Shown in pieces: positions 23,687 through 32,651 of a stretch of DNA of 34,796 nt. This DNA is from Bacillota bacterium (GTDB lineage: Bacteria; Bacillota; Sulfobacillia; Sulfobacillales; Sulfobacillaceae): contig JAJZXX010000155.1 in the NCBI GenBank assembly GCA_021806205.1, positions 1 to 34,796 on the forward strand, in the 5' to 3' direction. The notes beneath the pieces are model-generated. The model was not told where the DNA came from and did no database searches. It was given only the letters and a program-made list of their open reading frames with translations. Numbering within the stretch: position 1 is the stretch's first letter; each line of letters opens with the position of its first letter. The position numbers were made by a program, and so were the translations under genes.

Positions 23687-24864
23687 AACCGTTGGAATCC
23701 GTTCGGGTCATAGATCTAACACAAATTCTTTCAGGACCGTATGCGACCCAGATTTTAGCCGACTTGGGTGCCGAGGTGATTAAGGTGGAACCACTTTGGG
23801 GCGATAAGGCGCGGCAAAACGGCCCGATGGTCGATAACCGCAGCACCTATTTCGCCAGTCTCAACCGCGGCAAACAGAGTCTAGCGGTGGACTTAAAGAA
23901 TTCGGCTGGGAAAGCGATTGTAGAACGGTTGGTCGAGAAGGCCGACGTTCTCGTGGAAAACTTCCGGCCGGGAGTCTTAACGAATCTAGGATTGGGGTAT
24001 GAACACTTAAAACGGCAGAATCCCCGGTTGATCTATGCCGCATGTTCGGGTTTTGGATGGGGAAACCCGGACAGCGCGAGGCCAGCACTCGATGTGGTTA
24101 TCCAAGCTATGGCAGGTTCGATGTCCCTGACCGGGACTCCGAACGGCGACCCTATCAAAGTGGGCTTTTCGGTTGGCGATATTGGCGCCGGACTTTATCT
24201 GGCGTTGGGAATCATGGGGGCTCTGGAGCTGCGACACCAGACAGGCCACGGAACGCGCGTCGATATTAGCATGCTTGAAAGCCAAGTGGCATTTTTAGAA
24301 AATGCATATGCCCGCTATTTTGCCACCGGCGAGGTGCCTGGGCCACTCGGAAGCCGGCATGCGGTCATGGCACCCTTTCAAGCGTTTGCGGCCCAAGACG
24401 GCTATGTGGTCGTTGCAGTCAGTACCAACGCCCACTGGCAAGCGTTTTGCGGGGTATTGGATCTGCCGCAGTTGGTCAACGACGACACTCTCACCACGGC
24501 CCAGGGGCGTATCGAGCACCGTAGTCGGTGGGAAGGGATGGTCGCCGAGCGTATGCTTTCTGAAACGGCCCAATACTGGCTGGAGCGCCTGGCCGAAAAC
24601 AACATTCCGGCAGGTCCGATCTATAGTGTGGCCGAGGCTAGCCGACAGCCAGCATTGGCTTCGTCGGACTTCTTCGTGAATGTGGATTATGGGGGGGTTT
24701 CTTTTCGGGTGGTGGGCACCCCGCTCCATTTTGACCGCGAACGCGCCGTCCTAGAGGGCGACGTGCCAGAACTCGGGACCCAAACGGAAGCGGTATTAAA
24801 GAATCTATTAGGGATGGACGCAAACGCGATCCATAATCTCTACGACCAAGGGGTGGTCCGATGA
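23683..24864 (+). CDS. CaiB/BaiF family (class III) CoA-transferase
   Basis: The 393 residues match family length. DLTQILSGPYATQILADLGAEVIKVEP is the CoA-binding start, VENFRPGVLTNLGL and GFGWGNP follow, and the catalytic Asp is D166 in GFSVGDIGAG. The enzyme transfers CoA to a carboxylic acid via an aspartyl anhydride. A second, related copy ends the operon at 32652-33800 and shares the same Asp position. This one probably activates the substrate or an intermediate for the hydratase encoded next. It overlaps both neighbours by 4 bp (ATGA). Confidence 0.93.
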   Translation: MKPLESVRVIDLTQILSGPYATQILADLGAEVIKVEPLWGDKARQNGPMVDNRSTYFASLNRGKQSLAVDLKNSAGKAIVERLVEKADVLVENFRPGVLTNLGLGYEHLKRQNPRLIYAACSGFGWGNPDSARPALDVVIQAMAGSMSLTGTPNGDPIKVGFSVGDIGAGLYLALGIMGALELRHQTGHGTRVDISMLESQVAFLENAYARYFATGEVPGPLGSRHAVMAPFQAFAAQDGYVVVAVSTNAHWQAFCGVLDLPQLVNDDTLTTAQGRIEHRSRWEGMVAERMLSETAQYWLERLAENNIPAGPIYSVAEASRQPALASSDFFVNVDYGGVSFRVVGTPLHFDRERAVLEGDVPELGTQTEAVLKNLLGMDANAIHNLYDQGVVR

Positions 24865-25652
24865 CCCGCTTCATTCGCGCCGAGATAGTCAAGCGAGTGG
24901 CTTACTTAACGATTGACCGCCCGGAAAGTCACAATGCCGTCACGTTGGACATGTGGGAGGAGATGGCCCGAAGTCTTGCCACCCTATTGGCGCGCGACCC
25001 GGCGGTTTTGGTCGTCTCGGGAGTACCAGGCCACTTTGCAGCGGGCGCTGACATTAAAGAGTTTCATGCCACCAGGTCAACGCGCGAGGCCTCGCGCCGC
25101 TCGTTTCTGGCTGTTGACAGTCTTTGTCGGTCACTGACCGAAGCACCGGTCCCGGTCATTGCCGCCATAGAAGGGTATGCCATCGGGGCGGGATTGGAAC
25201 TTTCATGTGCGTGTGACATACGCCTAGCCTCAGCCGATTCCCGACTGGGAATCACGGCGTCCAAACTTGGCATCACCGTGGGCCGAGAACATATCCGACG
25301 CCTCATAGGCGTGGTGGGTGCCGCGCACGCGCTGGATTTACTGACCACGGGGCGATTGGTGACGGCAGCGGAAGCATATCATATGGGGCTCGTGACTGAG
25401 GTCGTATCCCCAGGAAAACTCCCGGAGCGCCTTAAAGATTGGGTAGATCGCTATGGGCAGCGAGCTCCCTTATCCTTAGCATGGGCAAAGCAAGCCGTTT
25501 ATGGAATTCTCGCCGACCCGCATTTGGATTGGGTCCGGGACGATGCGGAGGAGTCTATTGACTGTTTTGAAACCGAAAACTTTCGCGAAGCGGTTAGGGC
25601 ATTCCAGGAGCACCGCCCGCCCAAGTTTCGGGGTAAAGGAGGCCGACTATGA
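24861..25652 (+). CDS. Enoyl-CoA hydratase/isomerase family protein
   Basis: The 263 residues have the crotonase oxyanion-hole segment HFAAGADIKEF (58-68) and GAGLELSCACDI with Glu113, equivalent to Glu144 of rat hydratase. The second catalytic Glu (Glu164 in rat) falls at Ala133 in SRLGITASKLG, so this is not a standard two-Glu hydratase. One-Glu crotonases perform isomerisation, ring opening, C-C cleavage or CoA-ester hydrolysis. It overlaps the genes on both sides by 4 bp and lies between CoA-transferase and molybdenum hydroxylase genes. Confidence 0.9.
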   Translation: MTRFIRAEIVKRVAYLTIDRPESHNAVTLDMWEEMARSLATLLARDPAVLVVSGVPGHFAAGADIKEFHATRSTREASRRSFLAVDSLCRSLTEAPVPVIAAIEGYAIGAGLELSCACDIRLASADSRLGITASKLGITVGREHIRRLIGVVGAAHALDLLTTGRLVTAAEAYHMGLVTEVVSPGKLPERLKDWVDRYGQRAPLSLAWAKQAVYGILADPHLDWVRDDAEESIDCFETENFREAVRAFQEHRPPKFRGKGGRL

Positions 25653-26542
25653 AACCAGCCCCGTTTGACTACATTGTTCCGCAATCGCTTGAGGAGGCAC
25701 TCGGGCTATTGCACGACTTGATCGCTCAGGGCGTGGACGTGAAGGTCATAGCGGGAGGCCAAAGTCTCATGCCGCTGATGAATATGCGGTTGGCTACCCC
25801 GGCTGCCCTCATTGATTTGGAAAGTCTTTCGGGCGAATTGGCGTACATTGAGGAGGGGAACGGGCTCTTACGGGTTGGGCCGCTCACCCCTCATTACCGG
25901 CTCGAGGAATCGCCGGTCATTGCCCGCGCTTGCCCTATTATTACGGAGGCGGAGGCGCTCATCGGCCATCCCCAAATCCGCAGCCGTGGTACCATCGGCG
26001 GAAGCTTAAGCCATGCCGATCCCTCCGCCGAGCTGCCCTTAATATGGACACTGTTAGAGGGGCGCGCCATCCTGGCGACCAAGACGGGCCAGAGAGTTCT
26101 GCGGCCACAGGAGTTTTTCATTTCCTATCTCATGACCGCCTTGGCCCCGGACGAGATTATCACCGAGGTGCAACTCCCGGTAGCTCTTGAGGGTGTGGGG
26201 CAGGCTCTGGAAGAGTTTTCCCCGCGGCACGGTGATTTTGCATTGGCTGCCGTGGCCTGTCAGGTGAGCCTGGACGAAGCTGGCTGTTTAAGGGGGGCAC
26301 GCCTGGCGGTGGGAGGTGCCGGCCCCACGCCGATCGATGTGAGCGAGGTGCTGGAAGGCTATCGGGGTGAGGCGGTTACGGAAAAGCTGGCGCTGGCGGT
26401 TGCAAACCAGATGGTCACGCATCTAGATCCGCCCGACGACCTTCATGCGAGTCGGGAGTACCGACTGAATTTAGTTCGAGAACTGGGTCGTCGTGCAATT
26501 CTCAAATCCTATCAGCGGTGTCTGAGAACCACTGACGTTTAG
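25649..26542 (+). CDS. Molybdenum hydroxylase FAD subunit (CoxM-like)
   Basis: The 297 residues include both FAD motifs of the CO dehydrogenase/xanthine dehydrogenase medium subunit, AGGQSLMPLMNMR (35-47) and TIGGSLSHADPSAE (about 112-126). The C-terminal substrate-side domain (AAVACQV, LAVGGAGPTPID) is complete. It passes electrons from the iron-sulfur subunit to an acceptor. The M-S-L gene order with the next two genes is typical of three-subunit molybdenum hydroxylases. The start is an ATGA overlap behind AAAGGAGG. Confidence 0.93.
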   Translation: MKPAPFDYIVPQSLEEALGLLHDLIAQGVDVKVIAGGQSLMPLMNMRLATPAALIDLESLSGELAYIEEGNGLLRVGPLTPHYRLEESPVIARACPIITEAEALIGHPQIRSRGTIGGSLSHADPSAELPLIWTLLEGRAILATKTGQRVLRPQEFFISYLMTALAPDEIITEVQLPVALEGVGQALEEFSPRHGDFALAAVACQVSLDEAGCLRGARLAVGGAGPTPIDVSEVLEGYRGEAVTEKLALAVANQMVTHLDPPDDLHASREYRLNLVRELGRRAILKSYQRCLRTTDV

Positions 26543-26558
26543 AAAGGTGGTGTTGTAG

Positions 26559-27059
26559 GTGGCGGAATTCAATACAAAGTCTATGTCTTACGTGCTGCGA
26601 GTCAACGGTCGCGAGTATCCGGTCACCGACGTAGAGCCTCGCATGCTCTTGGCGGATATCTTGCGGGACACACTGCGGCTGACCGGCACCCATCTGGGAT
26701 GCGAACACGGGGTGTGCGGTGCTTGCACGGTATTGGTCGATGAAAGGCCGGTTCGCTCTTGTCTGATGCTAGGTGTCCAAGCCCGCGGGCGAAACATCGA
26801 GACAGTCGAGGGGATTAGTGACACAGACAGCCTTTCCCCGTTGCAGGAAGCCTTTTGGGAACATCACGCCCTGCAATGCGGTTTTTGTACACCCGGAGTG
26901 CTTATGACCGCTCAACACTTTTTAAAGACGCATGAACGCGCCACCCGCCAGCAAGTTCGAGAAGCCTTGTCTGGGAACCTTTGCCGCTGTACCGGCTACC
27001 AGCCGATTGTGGATGCGATCCTATCGCTGGTAGAGGATGCATCCGGTCCGACTCCATGA
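26559..27059 (+). CDS. Molybdenum hydroxylase [2Fe-2S] subunit (CoxS-like)
   Basis: The 166 residues start at GTG 26559 behind GAAAGGTGG. The plant-type ferredoxin cluster uses C48, C53, C56 and C68 (CEHGVCGAC, RSC), and the second cluster uses C107, C110, C142 and C144 (QCGFC, LCRC). Both clusters are complete. It carries electrons from the molybdenum centre to the FAD subunit encoded upstream. Its stop overlaps the large-subunit ATG. Confidence 0.95.
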   Translation: MAEFNTKSMSYVLRVNGREYPVTDVEPRMLLADILRDTLRLTGTHLGCEHGVCGACTVLVDERPVRSCLMLGVQARGRNIETVEGISDTDSLSPLQEAFWEHHALQCGFCTPGVLMTAQHFLKTHERATRQQVREALSGNLCRCTGYQPIVDAILSLVEDASGPTP

Positions 27060-29359
27060 CCAGACTGGGGGAGTCGACGCGACGGGTCGAGGACCCTCGC
27101 TTTTTGCGGGGGCAGGGGAGATTTGTGGCGGATATCGAGTTTCTGGGTATGTTAGAGGGTATGGTGGTGCGCAGTCCCCACGCGCATGCGCGGATTGGGC
27201 GGATCAATGCGGCGAAAGCCCTGCGGATGCCGGGTGTAGTGGCGATTTGGACTGCCCAGGACTTGCCCAGGCCGTGTCCCATCATTCCCCCGCGGCTTTC
27301 TTCAACCCCCGAACTTCAGCTCGCATTACAGCCAGTGCTGGCTGAAACGATCGTCCGCTACGTGGGTGAGCCGGTGGCCCTGGTCGTGGCCACCAACCGG
27401 TATGTGGCGGAAGATGCGGCGGCGTTGATCGAGGTGGAATATCAGCCGCTTCCCGTCGTCGGGGAGATGGGGGATGGTGCGGTGAATGATCCGGTGAATG
27501 ATCCTTTGCATCCGGGGATGTCGGACAATGTCATTTATCGGCGCCGATTCGTTAAGGGGGATGTTGAGACCGTTCTTCAATCGGCGCCCCATCGGCTGTC
27601 CTTAAACTTTCAAGTACAGCGACATAGCGGGGTTCCGCTCGAAACCCGGGGACTGGTGGCAAGGCCGATCGAAGACCGGATTGAGGTCTATGGGCCCACC
27701 AAGGTGGTGCACTTCAACCGGAGTGTCCTCGCACAGCTATTGGGATGGCCCATAGAGCGAATTCGATTTATTGAGCCCGACGTGGGTGGTGGGTTTGGAA
27801 TTCGGGGCGAGTTCTACCCGGAGGACTTTCTCATACCATTTGCCGCCCTAAAATTGAGATGCCCGGTGCGCTGGATTGAGGATCGCCGGGAACACTTGAT
27901 GTCTAGTAATCATTCGCGCCAGCAAGACCACAGCGTCCAAGTGGGATTTTCGGATGAAGGACGCCTCTTAGCGCTTTGCGACACGATTTGGGTGGATTCG
28001 GGTGCCTACGTTCGAACGCATGGGGTGACCGTGCCAGAACTCACTCAGGCCATGCTGCCCGGTCCCTATGACTGGCCGGCTCTGGACATCGCCGTGAACG
28101 TCTGCCTGACCAACAAGACACCGACCGGTACCTATCGCGGGCCGGGCCGGTTTGAGGGGACCTTTGTCCGAGAACGGACCCTGGATGCGATTGCCAACGA
28201 ATTGGGGTTGGATCCCATCCGAGTGCGGCGCGTTAATCTTATTCCCCCCGAAAAGCTGCCCTACAGCAACGGCCTGACCGCGCTAGGCCAAGAGGTGGTG
28301 TTTGATAGTGGAGACTATCAAGCGGCATTGGACCGGGCGCTTATGGAGATGAACTACACGGGGTTTCCCGACCGCCGGCGCGAAAGTGCGAAGTTAGGCC
28401 GATTGCGGGGATTCGGGGTGGCTTGCTTTGTCGAGAAGTCGGGACTCGGGCCCTGGGAGACCGCGCGCATTGCTCTTTTGGGGGACGGCAAAGTTGCGTG
28501 TTTCAGCGGACTAGCTGCGCTGGGCCAGGGCACCGAAACCATGTTGGCCCAAATCGTGGCGTCCAATCTCGCGATGGATATGGAGGACGTGCTCGTGGTG
28601 CATGGCGATACCGATAGCGTTCCGACAGGGCACGGCACGTTCGCCAGTCGAGGTGCCGTGGTCGGCGGAACCGCCGCATATCGTGCCGCAGAGGTGCTCA
28701 AGGATCGGATTATCCGTGTGGGTGCGCAGGCTCTGGAAGCGCATCCGGATGATATGGTGCTGAAAGAGAGCGCGGTGTTTGTCCGGGGCGTCCCGGCAAA
28801 AAAAATAAGCTTCGCAGCTATTTGGGCCGAAGCGGACAGGCTAGGCATCGAGTTGGACGTTGAGGAGCGGTTTGAGGCCCAGCACATGACCTACCCGTAC
28901 GGGGTACATTGCGCGGAAATGGAGATTGACCCATTGACCGGGGAATTTCGGGTACTACGGTATGGGGTGGCCTACGATGTAGGGCGGGCGATTAATCCGG
29001 CTTTGGTCCAGGGGCAAATTGTCGGAGGCGTGGCCCAAGGCATTGGCGGAGCCTGGTTGGAGGAATTGGCCTACGATTCCGAGGGTCAGCTTTTGTCGGC
29101 GAGTTTAATGGACTATCTCTTGCCGGGTGCCCCAGAGGTGCCTGACGTCGAGGTGTGGCTCACGGAGGATGCTCCCGCGCCCAGTAATCCGTTGGGAACG
29201 AAAGGCAGCGGAGAAGGTGGCGTGGTGGGTGTCGCTCCGGCATTGGCGAATGCGATTGTGTCGGCGCTAGGCATTTCCGACCAAGTGGCCTGTCAACTGC
29301 CGTTGACACCGGAACGGGTCAGAACATGGGTGCAATTGCGAAAGGAAGGTGGATTATGA
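27056..29359 (+). CDS. Molybdenum hydroxylase large subunit 1 (xanthine dehydrogenase/CoxL family)
   Basis: ATG 27056 overlaps the small-subunit stop; the longer frame from 26981 lacks homology before this point. The 767 residues show GEPVALVVA, DVGGGFGIRGEFYPED, TYRGPGRFEG (active-site loop, 359-368) and the catalytic Glu720 in GSGEGG. The loop is not the AYRCSFR of form-I CO dehydrogenase, so CO oxidation is unlikely. The family hydroxylates heteroaromatic rings or aldehydes with water-derived oxygen. It is followed at once by a second large subunit, and the two share one M and one S subunit. Confidence 0.93.
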   Translation: MTRLGESTRRVEDPRFLRGQGRFVADIEFLGMLEGMVVRSPHAHARIGRINAAKALRMPGVVAIWTAQDLPRPCPIIPPRLSSTPELQLALQPVLAETIVRYVGEPVALVVATNRYVAEDAAALIEVEYQPLPVVGEMGDGAVNDPVNDPLHPGMSDNVIYRRRFVKGDVETVLQSAPHRLSLNFQVQRHSGVPLETRGLVARPIEDRIEVYGPTKVVHFNRSVLAQLLGWPIERIRFIEPDVGGGFGIRGEFYPEDFLIPFAALKLRCPVRWIEDRREHLMSSNHSRQQDHSVQVGFSDEGRLLALCDTIWVDSGAYVRTHGVTVPELTQAMLPGPYDWPALDIAVNVCLTNKTPTGTYRGPGRFEGTFVRERTLDAIANELGLDPIRVRRVNLIPPEKLPYSNGLTALGQEVVFDSGDYQAALDRALMEMNYTGFPDRRRESAKLGRLRGFGVACFVEKSGLGPWETARIALLGDGKVACFSGLAALGQGTETMLAQIVASNLAMDMEDVLVVHGDTDSVPTGHGTFASRGAVVGGTAAYRAAEVLKDRIIRVGAQALEAHPDDMVLKESAVFVRGVPAKKISFAAIWAEADRLGIELDVEERFEAQHMTYPYGVHCAEMEIDPLTGEFRVLRYGVAYDVGRAINPALVQGQIVGGVAQGIGGAWLEELAYDSEGQLLSASLMDYLLPGAPEVPDVEVWLTEDAPAPSNPLGTKGSGEGGVVGVAPALANAIVSALGISDQVACQLPLTPERVRTWVQLRKEGGL

Positions 29360-31662
29360 CGGCGATAGGGAAGCCTGTCAAGCGATTAGTGGACCCGCGC
29401 CTTCTGCGCGGTCACGGTCGATATGTGGCGGATATCCATCGACCCGGTCTGTTGCATGCGGCATTCGTGCGGAGTGTGCACGCTCATGCTGAGATTATCG
29501 GCGTGGACATATCCCGGGCGCGCGGCCTGGCCGGAGTCGTGGCGATCTGGACCCCTGATGAGGTGGCCTTTAGTCCTTTGCCGCTGTTGTTCGCCCATCC
29601 CAAGCTTGATCCCGTCACCCAGACGCCTTTGGGTCACATGGTCCACCACGTTGGCGAACCGGTGGCGATCGTTGTGGCAACGAGCCGGTATCGGGCTGAA
29701 GACGCCATCGCCGCCATTAGAGTGGAGTATCGAGTGCTGTCGGGAGTAGCGTTTTTGCATGAAGCGCTCTCCAAAGGTGCCCCGAGAGTTCATCGCGACC
29801 GGCCCCACAATCTGGCCGGAGAATTTGAGCAACGGGTGGGCGACGCGCAGGCCGCCTTGAGGGAAGCGCCGGTGGTCGTGCACGACCACTTTGAAGTCGG
29901 CCGCATCAGTTGTATGCCCATAGAAACCCGCGGGCTGCTGGCGGAGTGGGACGGGGGCCTGGACAAGCATCTGACCGTTTATGCCGCCACGCAGACTCCT
30001 CACATGATGCGCCACATTTATGGCCAATATTTTGGATTGGAAGCGGAGAACGTCCGGGTGGTGGCGCCGGATGTGGGCGGGGCGTTTGGCGCCAAAGAAC
30101 CTTTTTATGTAGAAGACCTGGTGGTGGCGTGGGCGGCACGAGAGCTTTCGCGCCCCGTGGTCTGGATTGAAGATCGCCTGGAACATTTGTCGGCGGCTGT
30201 GCACGAACGCGAGCAGATTCACGAATCGGCCATGGGGCTGACGCGTGACGGGCGCATCTTAGCGGTTCACGATCAGTTTCTGGCGGGTACCGGAGCCTAT
30301 GTACCCTGGGGAATCATCGTTCCGATTATTACGTCAACGCTGATACCCGGAACATTTCAGGTGCCTCACTATCTCTGTCACGCCAAGGTGGCTTACACCA
30401 ACACCACACCGCTAGCCCCCTATCGGGGCGCAGGCCGACCCCAAGCCGCCATGGTGATTAATCGCCTGCTGGATGCGGCTGCCCTAAAATTAGGATTAGA
30501 CCCTGCCGAAATTCGGCGTCGCAACTTCATACCCACGGACGCATTTCCATATGAAACCGGGTTGATATCCCGAGAGGGCAGTCCCATGGTTATCGACAGT
30601 GGAGACTATCCCGACCTGTGGGAAACCCTCTTGCAAGAAGGGCAATATTCCTATTGGCGTCAACGCCAGAAAGCGCTGGATGAGGATGATCGGGCGATTG
30701 GCATCGGGGTAGCCATAGCTCTAGAAAATACAGGGATGGGGCCATTCGAAGGTGCCGTGGTGAGCGTTAAGGAAAATGGGACGGTCACGGTCGCGACCGG
30801 AGCGGCTTCCCAAGGTCAAGGCCATGAAACCAGCCTGGCCCAGATTGTTGCCGATGTGCTGGGGGTGCGTATGGATTCGGTACGCGTGCATGAAGGCGAC
30901 ACCGACGCTGTTCCGCTGGGAACAGGAACTTTTGCCAGCCGCACGGCGGCCATTGCCGGCAGTGCGGCCCATGGGGCAAGTCTCTTGGTCAAACAAAAGA
31001 TTTTAGCGATGGCGGGTCAGTTGCTGGAGGCATCGGCGGACGACTTAGATCTAAAAGACGGGCGCGTCCACGTTAAAGGGGTTCCCGAGAAATCACTGAC
31101 CTTGGGGGACCTTGCGTTTATGGCGCAGGGACCCTTTCCCGGGAGCACCTATAGCTGGCCGATTGAGCCCGGACTTTCGGCGACCCACTACTTCGTGCCC
31201 GCGGGCGCGGTCTACTCGGCGAGTGCCCACCTGGTGGTTGTGGAGGTGGAAAAGCATACGGGTCAGATCAAAATTTTGCACTACGTCTCGGCACACGATT
31301 GCGGACGCGAAATTAATCCCCTGATTGTGAAAGGGCAAATTATCGGAGGGATTGTGGCGGGAATTGGGACGGCTTTATACGAAGAGGTGCTTTATGATCG
31401 CGAGGGTCAACTTCTCACAAATTCGCTGATGGATTACTTAATTCCCGGCGCGGTCGAGATGCCAGACATCATCTCCCTTTCGCAGGGCACGCCCACCCCG
31501 TTAAACCCGCTGGGTGTCAAAGGAGTCGGCGAAAGCGGAGCGATTCCTTCTCCCCAGGCGGTATCGGCCGCGGTGCAGGACGCGGTGCGCGGCTGGGGGA
31601 TTGCTATCCGCCGGGTGCCGGTACACAGCCAAGATGTCTACCTTCGGGACCCTAGGTCGTGA
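29356..31662 (+). CDS. Molybdenum hydroxylase large subunit 2 (tandem paralogue)
   Basis: ATG 29356 overlaps the preceding stop; the frame opens earlier at 29326 but inside the neighbour. The 768 residues parallel subunit 1: GEPVAIVVATSRY, DVGGAFGAKEPFYVED, PYRGAGRPQA (355-364) and catalytic Glu726 in GVGESG. The active-site loop differs (GAGR here, GPGR in subunit 1). The GAGR loop is typical of form-II CoxL-like proteins, not CO dehydrogenases. The pair arose by duplication and may give two enzymes of different specificity using common electron-transfer subunits, or a mixed complex. Confidence 0.93.
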   Translation: MTAIGKPVKRLVDPRLLRGHGRYVADIHRPGLLHAAFVRSVHAHAEIIGVDISRARGLAGVVAIWTPDEVAFSPLPLLFAHPKLDPVTQTPLGHMVHHVGEPVAIVVATSRYRAEDAIAAIRVEYRVLSGVAFLHEALSKGAPRVHRDRPHNLAGEFEQRVGDAQAALREAPVVVHDHFEVGRISCMPIETRGLLAEWDGGLDKHLTVYAATQTPHMMRHIYGQYFGLEAENVRVVAPDVGGAFGAKEPFYVEDLVVAWAARELSRPVVWIEDRLEHLSAAVHEREQIHESAMGLTRDGRILAVHDQFLAGTGAYVPWGIIVPIITSTLIPGTFQVPHYLCHAKVAYTNTTPLAPYRGAGRPQAAMVINRLLDAAALKLGLDPAEIRRRNFIPTDAFPYETGLISREGSPMVIDSGDYPDLWETLLQEGQYSYWRQRQKALDEDDRAIGIGVAIALENTGMGPFEGAVVSVKENGTVTVATGAASQGQGHETSLAQIVADVLGVRMDSVRVHEGDTDAVPLGTGTFASRTAAIAGSAAHGASLLVKQKILAMAGQLLEASADDLDLKDGRVHVKGVPEKSLTLGDLAFMAQGPFPGSTYSWPIEPGLSATHYFVPAGAVYSASAHLVVVEVEKHTGQIKILHYVSAHDCGREINPLIVKGQIIGGIVAGIGTALYEEVLYDREGQLLTNSLMDYLIPGAVEMPDIISLSQGTPTPLNPLGVKGVGESGAIPSPQAVSAAVQDAVRGWGIAIRRVPVHSQDVYLRDPRS

Positions 31663-31777
31663 AGGAGGTGAGGCCAAAGCTTCAAGATTGAGAAATTGCC
31701 GTTGGGACGTGGATTGCGATTGATTGATGTGATGGACGGCGTCATGCCTGGTGGATTAAAGAGAAGGCGGGAGAACG

Positions 31778-32492
31778 ATGTCTGTGCAAACACCGGAATA
31801 TGGTGATGCGGTGTTGAAAGTGGGAATCTATGGCATTGAGGGCAATGGGCCTGAGGAGCGGCACGGAACATCCAGGGGCCTTTCTTGGCATGGTCTGGCT
31901 GGAGATCGTCGGCATGCTGGCGGGTATATTATCGGCGCCCCATAACAGCAATCCCATCGCCGCACTTAATACCGTTATGGGCGGGTTTAGCGAAGTGGCA
32001 GTGATTGCCATTATATTTGGGGGGATCGCCGCCAATGTCCTCAATATCTATTCAAATGCCCTGTGTGCAGGAACCTTGGACTTGCGAATGCCCAGGTGGA
32101 GTCTGGCGATTATGTCCGGGCTGTTGGGCTTCATCTTTAGCGTATTTGGATCAGGCAACTTTGACACCAACTACACCAATTACCTCTATGTGATCGGATA
32201 CTGGGTGACGCCCTTGACCGGGATTTTAGTAGCCGATTTATCAGGCATTGTGGTCAACAAGCCGACACGGATCTGGGGCATCAGAACAACGTGAATGGAG
32301 CGGGGCTGATTAGCTGGATTATTGGGGTGATTATCATGTTTGAACAGCCCGTTTTTTGAAGGCTTGGCGGCCAAGGCCCTGTCCGGCGTCGACATTAGCT
32401 ACTAGGTGGGATTTATCGTAGCGGGCGGACTTTACTTGACCTTCACGCAGAACGGCTTAACCCGGACGACGGTGTCTAGCCGCAATCCCTAG
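31778..32492 (+). pseudogene. NCS1 family permease (cytosine/purine/allantoin type), deleted and frameshifted
   Basis: ATG 31778 begins MSVQTPEYGDAVLKV, GIEGNGPEERHG, a typical NCS1 N-terminus. Right after it the frame shifts to PGAFLGMVWLEIVGMLAGIL (about 31873), a mid-protein helix, so roughly half of the protein, including the first helices, is deleted. The rest (NPIAALNTVMGGFSEVA, YIIGY-like YLYVIGYWVTP) runs on, with another frame change after 32300, then FFEGLAAKALSGVDISY, a stop at 32402-32404, and VGFIVAGGLYL. It is non-functional. NCS1 proteins import nucleobases, hydantoins or related compounds, which hints at the operon's original substrate. Confidence 0.8.
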
Positions 32493-32516
32493 ACCGCCTT
32501 TAGTCGACCAACTGAA

Positions 32517-32539
32517 AAGGGGTGGGGGCGCCACCCCTT
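32517..32539 (+). terminator. Strong stem-loop after the broken permease
   Basis: AAGGGGTGG and CCACCCCTT form a perfect 9-bp stem with loop GGGCG, followed by only a short ATT. It is likely a terminator or attenuator between the permease remnant and the second CoA-transferase. Confidence 0.5.
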
Positions 32540-32651
32540 ATTGGCGATGTCACAGGGTGCTTGAGGGGCGGCTTCCGTCGTGTCAAGCTTGGTATGAAGA
32601 CAGAATAAGCTAGAGCTTTCACGGTTCAGCGTGTACCTGGGAGGTAGGGCG

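Noticed and set aside
29386-30222. Long minus-strand frame of 278 residues
   Set aside because: It is antisense to the second molybdenum hydroxylase subunit, is His/Arg-rich and reflects codon bias of the real gene.
25649-31662. Aerobic CO dehydrogenase (coxMSL)
   Set aside because: Neither large subunit has the AYRCSFR loop of form-I CoxL, and the gene context is catabolic with CoA and amidase enzymes.
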